64,000 nucleotides of DNA, taken from positions 1 to 64,000 of the forward strand of contig JBJELD010000016.1 in assembly GCA_051878975.1 (NCBI GenBank). The letters run 5' to 3'. The translations under genes and the position numbers were made by a program. The first letter of the stretch is position 1. Every line of letters starts with the position of its first letter. Below are positions 24,797 through 32,794 of the stretch, in pieces. The notes under the pieces are model-generated. The model did no database searches. It was not told where the DNA came from and saw only the letters and a list, made by a program, of their open reading frames with translations. Origin of the DNA: Caccovicinus sp051878975. Lineage in GTDB: Bacteria > Bacillota > Clostridia > Lachnospirales > Lachnospiraceae.

Positions 24797-25846
24797 ATGA
24801 GTACAAAAAAGATGCTTGTAGTTTGGGGAGTTTTGCTGGGAGCGGTAGCTGCGATTCTTGCCTTTTTCGGCAATCCGGGGAATATGGCGTTTTGTATTGC
24901 CTGCTTTGTGCGGGATATGGCGGGAGCGGCCGGGTTTCATCAGGCGGCGATTGTGCAGTATATGCGCCCGGAGATCATCGGACTGGTAATCGGTGCGTTC
25001 GTGATTTCGATGGCGACGGGAGAGTATCGCTCGACGGGCGGTTCTTCCCCGATGATCCGGTTTCTGCTCGGCGTGATCACGATGATCGGTGCGCTGGTCT
25101 TTCTCGGCTGTCCGCTCCGCATGGTGCTTCGCATGGCAGGCGGCGATTTAAATGCTTATGTGGCTCTGGTCGGTTTTGCGGGCGGCGCCGTTACGGGAAG
25201 CGTTTTTCTGAAAAAAGGCTTCAGCCTGGGACGTGCTTATGACACGCAGAAAGTCAGCGGTTATGTGCTGCCGGCGATTATGGTCCTGCTGTTTGTGCTC
25301 AGCGTGGGAACCACCATTTTCGCGGCCAGCACTGAGGGACCGGGAAGCCTGCACGCTCCGGCTTTTGTGTCTCTGGCAGGCGGATTGATCTTCGGTGCCA
25401 TTGCCCAGAAGGCAAGAACCTGCTTTGCCGGCGGAATCCGTGATGTAGTGCTGATGAAAAACTTCGATCTTCTGACGGTGATCGGCGCCCTGTTTGTTAC
25501 TATGCTGATCTACAATGTTTTGACCGGCGGATTCCATCTCGGCTTTGCCGATCAGCCGGTAGCTCACACTGAGCATCTGTGGAATCTGTCAGGGATGTAT
25601 ACGGTCGGCCTTGCCGCTGTGCTGGCCGGAGGTTGTCCGCTGCGTCAGCTGATCCTGGCCGGACAGGGCTCCGGTGATTCAGCAGTATATGTAGCCGGAT
25701 TGTTTATCGGCGCGGCGATCTGCCATAATTTTGGTCTGGCATCCAGCGGAAAGGGAACGACTCCGGCCGGCCGGATCGCCTGCCTTATCTGCATCATGAT
25801 TCTGCTGGTGCTGGGCATGGTCTGCAGAAGAGAAAAGCGCGCATAA
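24797..25846 (+). CDS. yedE: YedE-like selenium-metabolism membrane transporter
   Basis: A 349-residue membrane protein of the YeeE/YedE family with about nine hydrophobic helices. The GCPLRMVLRMAGGD and GGCPLRQLILAGQGSGDS repeats carry the conserved cysteines of this group, and KARTCFAGGIRD has a third. In the selenium-linked branch it is thought to import a selenium or sulfur species. Gene order yedE-tusA-selD-yedF supports that role. GGAGGAAAGGG precedes ATG 24797. Confidence 0.9.
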   Translation: MSTKKMLVVWGVLLGAVAAILAFFGNPGNMAFCIACFVRDMAGAAGFHQAAIVQYMRPEIIGLVIGAFVISMATGEYRSTGGSSPMIRFLLGVITMIGALVFLGCPLRMVLRMAGGDLNAYVALVGFAGGAVTGSVFLKKGFSLGRAYDTQKVSGYVLPAIMVLLFVLSVGTTIFAASTEGPGSLHAPAFVSLAGGLIFGAIAQKARTCFAGGIRDVVLMKNFDLLTVIGALFVTMLIYNVLTGGFHLGFADQPVAHTEHLWNLSGMYTVGLAAVLAGGCPLRQLILAGQGSGDSAVYVAGLFIGAAICHNFGLASSGKGTTPAGRIACLICIMILLVLGMVCRREKRA

Positions 25847-25898
25847 ACGGATGCATTGCATGTGCAGGAAAAGGATGTGCACAAAAAAGGAGGATATT

Positions 25899-26102
25899 AT
25901 GGAGATTGATGTAAGAGGATTATCCTGTCCGGAGCCGGTTCTGATGGTGATGGATGCAATGGATGAAAACCCGGGAGCGCGGCTGGTGGTGTTGGCTGAT
26001 GCGGCCCATACCCGGGATAATATTGTAAAGCTTGCTGAGACGGAGGGGCGGAAGGCTTCTGTTGCAGAAAAAAAACGGATTTATGAGATTGTGATCGAGT
26101 AA
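25899..26102 (+). CDS. TusA-like sulfur/selenium carrier protein
   Basis: A 67-residue protein with the TusA motif LSCPEPVLM, Cys10 being the carrier residue. It starts at 25899 after AAAAGGAGG, 52 bases after yedE and 16 bases before selD. The context points to persulfide or perselenide transfer to SelD or YedF. Confidence 0.9.
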   Translation: MEIDVRGLSCPEPVLMVMDAMDENPGARLVVLADAAHTRDNIVKLAETEGRKASVAEKKRIYEIVIE

Positions 26103-26118
26103 TCAGGAAGAAAGAAGG

Positions 26119-27150
26119 ATGAAGATGGAAGCGGAGAAGATTGTATTTTGCAGAGGCGGAGGCTGTACGGCCAAGCTTGGACCGGCGGTCCTTGGCCGGG
26201 TGCTGGAAAAGATTCCGAAAACCTATGATCCGAACCTGCTGATCGGCTATGACAGCTCGGATGATGCGGCAGTCTATCGTCTGACAGAGGATCTGGCCAT
26301 TGTGCAGACGCTGGACTTTTTTCCGCCGATGGTGGAGGATCCCTATACCTTCGGCCAGATTGCGGCTGCCAACGCCCTCAGTGATATTTATGCAATGGGC
26401 GGAGATGTAAAAACAGCGCTGAATATTGTCTGCTTTCCGGAATCCATGGACTTGAATATTCTGGGGCAGATTCTTCTGGGCGGCAGCGAAAAGGTTCGGG
26501 AAGCCGGCGGTGTGCTGGCAGGAGGGCATTCCATTGCGGATCAGGATGTAAAATATGGTCTTTCCGTGACCGGAATCATCCACCCGGACCGGGTATTTGC
26601 CAACAACGGCTGTCAGGAAGGAGATGTGCTGCTTCTGACTAAGCCTCTGGGCGTGGGAATCGTCTGCACGGCTTCCCGGGTCGGAGGAGCATCCGGGGAG
26701 GCGATGGATCTGGCGATCCGCTCAATGACCACGTTAAACAAATATGCGTCGGAGATCGTGCGGAAATTCCGGACTCATGGCTGTACGGATGTGACCGGCT
26801 TCGGTTTTCTGGTGCATCTGTGTGAGATGCTGGACGGCCGGTTCAGTGCCGAGATCAATGCGGCCCAGGTCCCGTTCATTCCCCAGTGTCCGGAATATGT
26901 GGAGGAATTTTATTTGACGGCGGCAGCACAGCGAAACCGGAACCATGTCCAGGATCAGGTGCAGTTCGAAAACTGCAGCTTTGCCACGGAAGAAATCCTG
27001 TATGATGCCCAGACCTCCGGCGGACTGCTGGTGAGCATGGCTGCGGAAGACGGAGAGGCAGCTCTTGAGGAGCTGAAGAGCCTGGGCCTTCCCTGCGGCA
27101 TCGTCGGAAAGGTGACAGCGAAAAAAGAAAAATCGGTGTATGTTCGGTAA
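26119..27150 (+). CDS. selD: Selenide, water dikinase (selenophosphate synthase), Cys form
   Basis: A 343-residue PurM-fold enzyme that makes selenophosphate from selenide and ATP. The active-site loop is CRGGGCTAKLGP with Cys16 and Lys19; the codon is TGT, not a selenocysteine TGA. DSSDDAAVYRL and GGHSIADQDVKYGLSVTG are the metal/ATP segments. It sits in the middle of the selenium operon. No selA, selB, selC or mnmH gene is seen in the window, so its product may go to the labile selenium cofactor of the molybdenum hydroxylase. Confidence 0.96.
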   Translation: MKMEAEKIVFCRGGGCTAKLGPAVLGRVLEKIPKTYDPNLLIGYDSSDDAAVYRLTEDLAIVQTLDFFPPMVEDPYTFGQIAAANALSDIYAMGGDVKTALNIVCFPESMDLNILGQILLGGSEKVREAGGVLAGGHSIADQDVKYGLSVTGIIHPDRVFANNGCQEGDVLLLTKPLGVGIVCTASRVGGASGEAMDLAIRSMTTLNKYASEIVRKFRTHGCTDVTGFGFLVHLCEMLDGRFSAEINAAQVPFIPQCPEYVEEFYLTAAAQRNRNHVQDQVQFENCSFATEEILYDAQTSGGLLVSMAAEDGEAALEELKSLGLPCGIVGKVTAKKEKSVYVR

Positions 27151-27194
27151 CTCAGCCGTACCGGAGTTATAAACCTGAAAAGGAGGAGATTGCA

Positions 27195-27818
27195 ATGAGA
27201 TTAGATGAAAGAGGAAAACAATGTCCGCTGCCGGTCATTGAGGCCAAGAAAGCGCTGGAAAAGGCAGAGCCGGGCACCGTGGTGGAAGTGATCGTAGACA
27301 ATGAGATTGCTGTCCAGAACTTGAAAAAGCTGGCAGATCACAAGGGACTGGCCTTCTGCTGGGAGAAGAAGGAGGACCGGGAATATCTGGCGAAGATCAC
27401 GGCCAGCGGTTCGGAAAAGGAGGAAAAGGGCGAGTTTACGCCGGATTGTCCGGAATGCAGCCCGGAAGAGTCAAAGTGCCAGAAGGGTATGGCGGTGGTT
27501 CTGTCCTCGGATCAGATGGGAACCGGAGAGGAAACACTGGGAAAGCTTCTGATGAAGAGCTTTGTCTATGCGCTGACTCAGCAGGATGTGCTTCCGGAAA
27601 CGATTCTTTTATATAATGGCGGAGCAAGACTGTCCTGCGAGGACTCCGATACGCTGAAGGATTTACAGGAGCTTGCCGCCCAGGGTGTGGAGATTCTGAC
27701 CTGCGGCACCTGTCTGAATTTCTATGGACTGAGCGAGAAACTTTCGGTGGGCAAAGTGACCAATATGTACGAGATTGCGGAACGGATGACTTCTGCAAGA
27801 AAGCTGATCCGCCCATAA
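27195..27818 (+). CDS. yedF: Selenium metabolism protein YedF
   Basis: A 207-residue fusion: an N-terminal TusA domain (GKQCPLPVIEAKKAL, Cys10) and a C-terminal DsrE-like domain (from about 95, GMAVVLSSDQMGTGEETLG, then LTCGTCLNFYGL). Cysteine pairs in the linker (CPECSPEESKC) may also bind metal or sulfur. The protein is a marker of selenium use in bacteria. AAAAGGAGGAG precedes its start. Confidence 0.93.
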   Translation: MRLDERGKQCPLPVIEAKKALEKAEPGTVVEVIVDNEIAVQNLKKLADHKGLAFCWEKKEDREYLAKITASGSEKEEKGEFTPDCPECSPEESKCQKGMAVVLSSDQMGTGEETLGKLLMKSFVYALTQQDVLPETILLYNGGARLSCEDSDTLKDLQELAAQGVEILTCGTCLNFYGLSEKLSVGKVTNMYEIAERMTSARKLIRP

Positions 27819-27862
27819 CAGGCAGACGGAGAAACGGGCCGAAAGAAAGGAAGGAAGAAGAG

Positions 27863-28690
27863 ATGTCAGATCGTAAGGATCAGCTGATTATAGTCCGGGG
27901 CGGCGGGGATATTGCCACCGGGACGATTCACAAGCTTCACCGCTGCGGTTATCCGGTGATTGTACTGGAAACCGGATTTCCTTCAGCCATCCGCCGTCAG
28001 GTCGCTCTGTCTGAGGCGGTCTACGACGGAGTCAGCGAGGTAGAAGGTGTTGCCTGCATTCATGTAAAAGATTACGAAGAGGCAAAGGTGGTTCTCGCGC
28101 AGGGGAATGTGCCCCTTCTGGTAGACCCGGAATGTGAAATCCTGAAGCAGGTCCGGCCCTGGGCGCTGGTGGATGCTGTTCTGGCAAAGAAAAATCTGGG
28201 AACGAATCGTCAGATGGCGGACAAGACGATTGCCCTGGGGCCGGGATTTACTGCCGGAGAGGATGTGGATCTGGTCATTGAAACCATGAGGGGCCACAAG
28301 CTGGGGCGGATCATCGGAAACGGAACCGCTCTTCCAAATACCGGCGTTCCCGGGATCATCGCCGGTTTTGGAAAGGAGCGGGTGATCCACTCTCCCGCAA
28401 AAGGCATTCTGACCACACGGTGTATGATCGGTGAAAAGGTCAGGAAAGGCCAGCAGATTGCGACAGTGGTCACCGGGCAGGGAGAAGTGGCGGTAGAAGC
28501 TACTCTGGACGGACTTTTAAGAGGAATGATCCGGTCCGGTTATCCCGTTACGAAGGGGTTTAAGATTGCGGATATTGACCCGAGAGAAAGCGAATTTGAA
28601 AACTGCTTCCTGATTTCGGACAAGGCCAGATGCATTGCCGGGTCGGTGCTGGAAGGCCTTCTGTATCTGGAAGAGAAGCAGGGGAGATAA
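27863..28690 (+). CDS. yqeB: YqeB (EF2563 family), selenium-dependent molybdenum hydroxylase maturation protein
   Basis: A 275-residue protein. IIVRGGGDIATGTIHKLHRCGYP at the N terminus is the signature of the family found only with selenium-dependent molybdenum hydroxylases. LGPGFTAGEDVDLVIETMRGH and an end domain with biotinyl-like turns (VRKGQQIATVVTGQGEV) follow. Its chemical role is unknown; placing selenium in the molybdenum cofactor is proposed for the family. It lies 3 bases before the desulfurase gene. Confidence 0.93.
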   Translation: MSDRKDQLIIVRGGGDIATGTIHKLHRCGYPVIVLETGFPSAIRRQVALSEAVYDGVSEVEGVACIHVKDYEEAKVVLAQGNVPLLVDPECEILKQVRPWALVDAVLAKKNLGTNRQMADKTIALGPGFTAGEDVDLVIETMRGHKLGRIIGNGTALPNTGVPGIIAGFGKERVIHSPAKGILTTRCMIGEKVRKGQQIATVVTGQGEVAVEATLDGLLRGMIRSGYPVTKGFKIADIDPRESEFENCFLISDKARCIAGSVLEGLLYLEEKQGR

Positions 28691-28693
28691 GGT

Positions 28694-29983
28694 ATGATAT
28701 ATTTGGACAGTGCGGCTACCAGCTTTTACCGGCCGCCTCAGGTGGCGGACGCGGTGGCGGAGGCCATACGGACGATGGGAAACGGTTCCCGCGGCGTGTA
28801 TCAGACGGCGCTGCAAAGTGCCAGAGTGATTTTTGAAACCAGACAGCTCATTGATCGTCTGTTTGACGGATACGGGCCGGAGCAGGTGGTCTTTACTGCC
28901 AATTCCACGGAAAGCCTGAACATGGCGATTAAGGGCTGTATAAAGCCCGGGGACCGGGGGGTCACGACCGTGATGGAGCACAACAGCGTGCTTCGCCCGC
29001 TGTATCAGATGGAGGAGCTGGGCGCAGAACTGACGGTCGTGGGATGTATGGGAGCCGGGGAAACGGGGGATGGAAGCTGGGGTATGTGCGGGGAAAGGCT
29101 GCGCCGAAAAGGACTTCTGGATATGGAAGCGCTTCATCGTGCCATCCGTCCGGGTGTGAAGGCGGTGGTCTGCACGCATGCCTCCAATCTGACGGGAAAT
29201 GTTCTGGATATCCGCACGATTGGAAGGTGGTGCCGAAAGGCGGGGGTGCTTTTTCTCGTGGATGCTTCCCAGACTGCCGGGATTTTTCCAATCTCCATGA
29301 AGGAGGACGGCATCGATATTCTCTGCTTTACCGGTCATAAGGGGCTTTTAGGGCCTCAGGGAACCGGCGGCATGTGTATCCGCCCGGGAATCGTCCTGGA
29401 GCCGCTGCTCACAGGCGGAAGCGGAATCCAGACCTTTTCCAGGCGCCATCCGGCTCAGCTGCCGACGGCGCTGGAGGCCGGAACGCTGAACGGTCACGGC
29501 ATTGCCGGTCTGCGGGCCGGTCTCCGGTGGATCGAAGAGAACGGCGGAGTGGATCCGATCCGGCAGAAGGAGCAGGAACTGGCGAAGGAATTTTACCGGA
29601 GTGTCCGGGACATACCGGGAATCCGGTTTTACGGGGATTATACAGCGTATGAGGAGAACGATCAGCCATTGGCGGGAAAGCCGGATAGAAACGCAGACAG
29701 GACTTTGGATGAGCTGGATGAGAGCTGGAGCAATGAGAGCAGACTGCAGCAGCACAGCCGGGCAGCGATGGTGACACTGAATCTGGGAGAAGAGGATTCG
29801 GCAGAGGTCAGTGACTGGCTCAGTGAGGAGCATGAGATCGATACCCGGGCCGGCGGTCACTGTGCACCGCTTATGCACGAAGCGCTGGGAACGAGAGAGC
29901 AGGGAGCTGTGCGCTTCAGTTTTTCCTCGTTTAATACCATAGAGCAGATCCGACAGGCGGCCAGGGCTTTATGGGAGTATTGA
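28694..29983 (+). CDS. Cysteine desulfurase / selenocysteine lyase-like PLP enzyme
   Basis: A 429-residue class V aminotransferase-fold enzyme. The PLP lysine is in CFTGHKGLLGPQG (Lys216), and the persulfide/perselenide cysteine is in RAGGHCAPLMHEALG (Cys390). Residues about 325-350 form an acidic insert (RNADRTLDELDESWSNES) that the usual family members lack. Placed last in the selenium operon, it probably supplies Se or S to SelD, YedF or the molybdenum site. Confidence 0.9.
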   Translation: MIYLDSAATSFYRPPQVADAVAEAIRTMGNGSRGVYQTALQSARVIFETRQLIDRLFDGYGPEQVVFTANSTESLNMAIKGCIKPGDRGVTTVMEHNSVLRPLYQMEELGAELTVVGCMGAGETGDGSWGMCGERLRRKGLLDMEALHRAIRPGVKAVVCTHASNLTGNVLDIRTIGRWCRKAGVLFLVDASQTAGIFPISMKEDGIDILCFTGHKGLLGPQGTGGMCIRPGIVLEPLLTGGSGIQTFSRRHPAQLPTALEAGTLNGHGIAGLRAGLRWIEENGGVDPIRQKEQELAKEFYRSVRDIPGIRFYGDYTAYEENDQPLAGKPDRNADRTLDELDESWSNESRLQQHSRAAMVTLNLGEEDSAEVSDWLSEEHEIDTRAGGHCAPLMHEALGTREQGAVRFSFSSFNTIEQIRQAARALWEY

Positions 29984-30014
29984 ATCTATGGAGGGGCAGT
30001 GTCCTGAAGATGCC

Positions 30015-30185
30015 TTATTTGGCATCCTCAGGGCAGCAGAGTGCCTGGTGGGCGGCAATCGTTGCCAGTGTGTCTCCGAGTTGCATAAAAACTGCACTGA
30101 GCAGCGCAATTTCCTCCGGACTTTTGCCGTCTGCAAGGCAGCAGGCAGCAGCGGATACGGCTGTGGCAAATTCACAGGAATTCAT
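30015..30185 (-). CDS. Small DUF6774-like protein
   Basis: A 56-residue minus-strand gene reading CEFATAVSAAACCLADGK, then LSAVFMQLGDTLATIAA, and ending CCPEDAK. It resembles the small DUF6774 proteins of Clostridia (QLGDTLATIAARR-type motif), of unknown function. ATG 30185 follows AGAGGTGA by 6 bases. The stop codon lies in the loop of the hairpin GATGCC/GGCATC (30009-30026). It is the only minus-strand gene in this stretch, so it is not part of either neighbouring operon. Confidence 0.7.
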   Translation of the reverse strand: MNSCEFATAVSAAACCLADGKSPEEIALLSAVFMQLGDTLATIAAHQALCCPEDAK

Positions 30186-30292
30186 AAAAGTTCACCTCTG
30201 GATTCAATCTATGCAGCAGGAAAGAAAGATATGATGAGGAATCTATTGCCGAGCGGCTGGGAATGCGGTGATTCACTGTGAAGAGTAGTTTC

Positions 30293-30321
30293 TTGACATT
30301 TTCCGGGGCGTAAAGTAAGAT
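30293..30321 (+). promoter_or_regulatory. Promoter of the fumarase genes
   Basis: TTGACA (30293-30298), 17 bases, TAAGAT (30316-30321), 70 bases before the start codon. Confidence 0.7.
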
Positions 30322-30390
30322 AGGAGCAGCAGAATGTACAAAACCGGGGGCAGATTCCGGTGTACATCAAGGGACAAGGAGGACACTGCC

Positions 30391-31233
30391 ATGAGAGAAA
30401 TATCAGCAGAGCAGATTATCGATGTCGTGGAGCATCTTTGCATCGATGCCTGTCAGTTTTTGCCGGAGGATGTGAAGGGCGCGATCCGAAGCTGCCGCGC
30501 CTGCGAGGACTGGGAGATTGCACAGGGCGTGCTGGATAATATCATTAAGAATTTCGAGATTGCGGAGACGGAGCAGGTTCCGATCTGCCAGGACACAGGT
30601 ATGGCCTGCGTGTTCCTGGAGATCGGGCAGGATGTTCACATCACCGGCGGCGATCTGCGGACTGCCGTGGATGAAGGTGTGCGGAGAGGTTACGACAAGG
30701 GCTATCTTCGGAAATCGGTGGTGAAGGATCCAGTCCGCCGGGGCAATACCGGAGACAATACACCAGCCGTTCTGTATACGGAGATCGTACCGGGTGATCA
30801 GATCAGGATCACCGTTGCACCGAAGGGGTTTGGTAGTGAAAATATGAGCGCAATCCGTATGTTCAAGCCGTCTGCCGGGCTTCAGGGAATCAAGGATTTT
30901 ATTCTGGAAACCGTGGAAAATGCGGGGCCGAATCCCTGTCCCCCGATTGTGATCGGCGTGGGAATCGGAGGAACCTTTGATAAGGCGGCGCTGCTGGCTA
31001 AAAAGGCGCTGCTGCGGGATTTGGGTTCCCATAATCCAGATCCGTATTATGCAGACCTGGAGACGGAGATGCTGGAGAAGGTCAATCAGCTCGGCATCGG
31101 CCCCCAGGGGTTCGGCGGCCGGACGACTGCGATCGGCCTGAACATTGAGACGATGCCGACTCACATTGCCGGTATGCCATGTGCAATCAATATCAACTGT
31201 CATGTAACTCGTCATAAAACGGAGGTGATCTAG
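30391..31233 (+). CDS. Fumarate hydratase class I, alpha subunit
   Basis: A 280-residue subunit of the two-gene oxygen-sensitive fumarase (or the related tartrate dehydratase). It binds the [4Fe-4S] cluster with cysteines in VPICQDTGMACVF, NPCPPIVIG and PCAININCH. The ends of the two genes are 1-2 bases apart. Reaction: fumarate plus water to malate. It is not obviously part of the purine pathway but could use carbon formed from pyruvate or other intermediates. Confidence 0.92.
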   Translation: MREISAEQIIDVVEHLCIDACQFLPEDVKGAIRSCRACEDWEIAQGVLDNIIKNFEIAETEQVPICQDTGMACVFLEIGQDVHITGGDLRTAVDEGVRRGYDKGYLRKSVVKDPVRRGNTGDNTPAVLYTEIVPGDQIRITVAPKGFGSENMSAIRMFKPSAGLQGIKDFILETVENAGPNPCPPIVIGVGIGGTFDKAALLAKKALLRDLGSHNPDPYYADLETEMLEKVNQLGIGPQGFGGRTTAIGLNIETMPTHIAGMPCAININCHVTRHKTEVI

Positions 31234-31234
31234 G

Positions 31235-31792
31235 ATGGAAAAACGAATCAGGCTGCCGCTTACCAGAGAGCTGGCCAGAACTCTTCACGCAGGTGATCAG
31301 GTTCTGCTAAGCGGAACGATTTATACCTCCAGGGATGCCGGGCATAAGCGGATGTGCGAGACGCTGGCAAAGGGAGAGGAGCTGCCCTTTGACCCCACCG
31401 ATGCGACCATTTACTATGTGGGTCCGACGCCTGCAAAGCCTGGCCAGGTCATCGGCTCTGCAGGACCGACTACCAGCGGAAGAATGGATGCATACGCGCC
31501 GACCATGATGTCTGTCGGAGCAAGAGGCATGATCGGAAAGGGCGCCCGTCTTCCAGAGGTCATTGAGGCCATGAAGAAATATGACGGTGTATATTTCGGC
31601 GCCATCGGAGGAGCCGGTGCACTGTTGGCAAAGAGTATAAAAAGCTCGGAGCTGATCGCCTACGAGGATCTGGGTGCGGAAGCACTCCGGAAGCTGGAGG
31701 TAGAGGATATGCCGCTGGTTGTCATCATTGACTGTGAAGGAAACAATTTGTATGAGCAGGGCCGGGAGGCATATAGGAAGCAAAGAAGTTGA
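31235..31792 (+). CDS. Fumarate hydratase class I, beta subunit
   Basis: A 185-residue partner of the preceding subunit. Family motifs are LSGTIYTSRDAGHKRM, YYVGPTPAKPGQVIGSAGPTT and FGAIGGAGALLAKSI. Tartrate dehydratase has the same fold, so the exact hydroxy acid cannot be settled from the sequence. Confidence 0.92.
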   Translation: MEKRIRLPLTRELARTLHAGDQVLLSGTIYTSRDAGHKRMCETLAKGEELPFDPTDATIYYVGPTPAKPGQVIGSAGPTTSGRMDAYAPTMMSVGARGMIGKGARLPEVIEAMKKYDGVYFGAIGGAGALLAKSIKSSELIAYEDLGAEALRKLEVEDMPLVVIIDCEGNNLYEQGREAYRKQRS

Positions 31793-31801
31793 TGCAAAGC
31801 A

Positions 31802-31842
31802 AAAAAAGCTGGCGTATCATAGTCTGATACGCCGGCTTTTTT
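31802..31842. terminator. Two-way terminator
   Basis: A GGCGTATCA/TGATACGCC stem flanked by AAAAAAGC and GCTTTTTT, between the fumarase and rubrerythrin genes that converge here. Confidence 0.85.
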
Positions 31843-31868
31843 GCTGCTTTTTCTTTTGAACTCCCGGA

Positions 31869-32534
31869 TCAGTAATTTTCTTTTCTCACTTCAAAATAGC
31901 TCTGGCTGTGCAGGCAGACCGGGCATACCTCCGGCGCGGAGGTTCCGACTACCAGGTGGCCGCAGTTGCGGCACTCCCACATGGTCTGGCTGCTCTTGGC
32001 AAATACCTGCCGCATCTCTACATTATTTAAAAGCCTGCGGTAGCGCTCCTCATGAGCCTTTTCAATTTCGCCTACCATGCGGAATTTGGCTGCCATTTCC
32101 GGGAAGCCTTCTTCTTCCGCATCCTTTGCCATGCGGTCGTACATGTCGGTCCACTCATAATTCTCGCCCTCTGCAGCGGCCAGAAGATTGACTGCGGTAT
32201 TGCCGATGCCGCCCAGGGCTTCAAACCACATCTGGGCGTGTGCCTGTTCATTCTGCGCGGTTTTTAAAAACAGCTCGGCCAGCTGCTCATAGCCTTCCTT
32301 CCGGGCAACGGATGCAAAAAAGGTATATTTATTCCGGGCCTGGCTTTCCCCAGAAAAGGCTTCCTCCAGATTTTTCTCGGTTTTCGTTCCGGCATACCGG
32401 CCGGCAGCCGGCGCGGCGGTTTCCTCAACCCGTGTAAACGCGGCTGCACTCTGTCTGCATACCGGACAGACAAAATCCTGCGGCAGAGGTCCTTCGTGGA
32501 TATAACCACATACACTGCATTTCCATTTTTCCAT
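31869..32534 (-). CDS. rbr: Rubrerythrin with rubredoxin domains at both ends
   Basis: A 221-residue non-heme iron peroxidase that reduces hydrogen peroxide in anaerobes. Residues 1-30 form a rubredoxin site (Cys6, Cys9, Cys23, Cys26). The ferritin-like diiron domain spans about 50-185 (ESQARNKYTFFA, NEQAHAQMWFE, GEIEKAHEERY). A second rubredoxin site ends the protein (CRNCG and CPVC). The two-rubredoxin layout differs from classical and plain reverse rubrerythrin. It is transcribed alone. Confidence 0.93.
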   Translation of the reverse strand: MEKWKCSVCGYIHEGPLPQDFVCPVCRQSAAAFTRVEETAAPAAGRYAGTKTEKNLEEAFSGESQARNKYTFFASVARKEGYEQLAELFLKTAQNEQAHAQMWFEALGGIGNTAVNLLAAAEGENYEWTDMYDRMAKDAEEEGFPEMAAKFRMVGEIEKAHEERYRRLLNNVEMRQVFAKSSQTMWECRNCGHLVVGTSAPEVCPVCLHSQSYFEVRKENY

Positions 32535-32580
32535 ATTTGTTCGCCTCCATAGAAATACGAAATCATTAGCAAAAATAAAA

Positions 32581-32628
32581 AGCGTGTAGCTGACAACTGG
32601 AATTACGCAGTTTCATGTGCTACACGCT
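32581..32628 (-). terminator. Hairpin with T run upstream of rbr
   Basis: A 10-bp perfect stem (32581-32590 with 32619-32628) and, on the minus strand, TTTTATTTTTGC directly after. It lies 47 bases before the rbr start, so it may be a leader attenuator of rbr, or a stop for antisense transcription from the ABC exporter region. Confidence 0.5.
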
Positions 32629-32659
32629 GTATGTTCAGTGTAGCACGGCTGGAAGAGAA

Positions 32660-32725
32660 TGTCAAGGCACCTTGACATTTTTCGGAAGGATGGGTAAAAT
32701 GAGAATGAATATCAAGGTACCTGAT
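32660..32725 (+). promoter_or_regulatory. Promoter and paired operators of the ABC exporter operon
   Basis: TTGACA (32672-32677), 17 bases, TAAAAT (32695-32700). TGTCAAGGCACCTTGACA (32660-32677) covers the -35 as a perfect palindrome, and ATCAAGGTACCTGAT (32711-32725) repeats the motif after the -10. A repressor, perhaps of the MarR type, should bind both. No regulator gene is next to it. Confidence 0.75.
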
Positions 32726-32794
32726 GATTGAACAGGGAAAAGAAAAAGGAAGGAAAAGAGTCGGAATACAATGGAACAGCAAAGGGGAACAAAG

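Noticed and set aside
26119..27150. Selenocysteine codon in selD
   Set aside because: The active-site codon is TGT (Cys16), not TGA.
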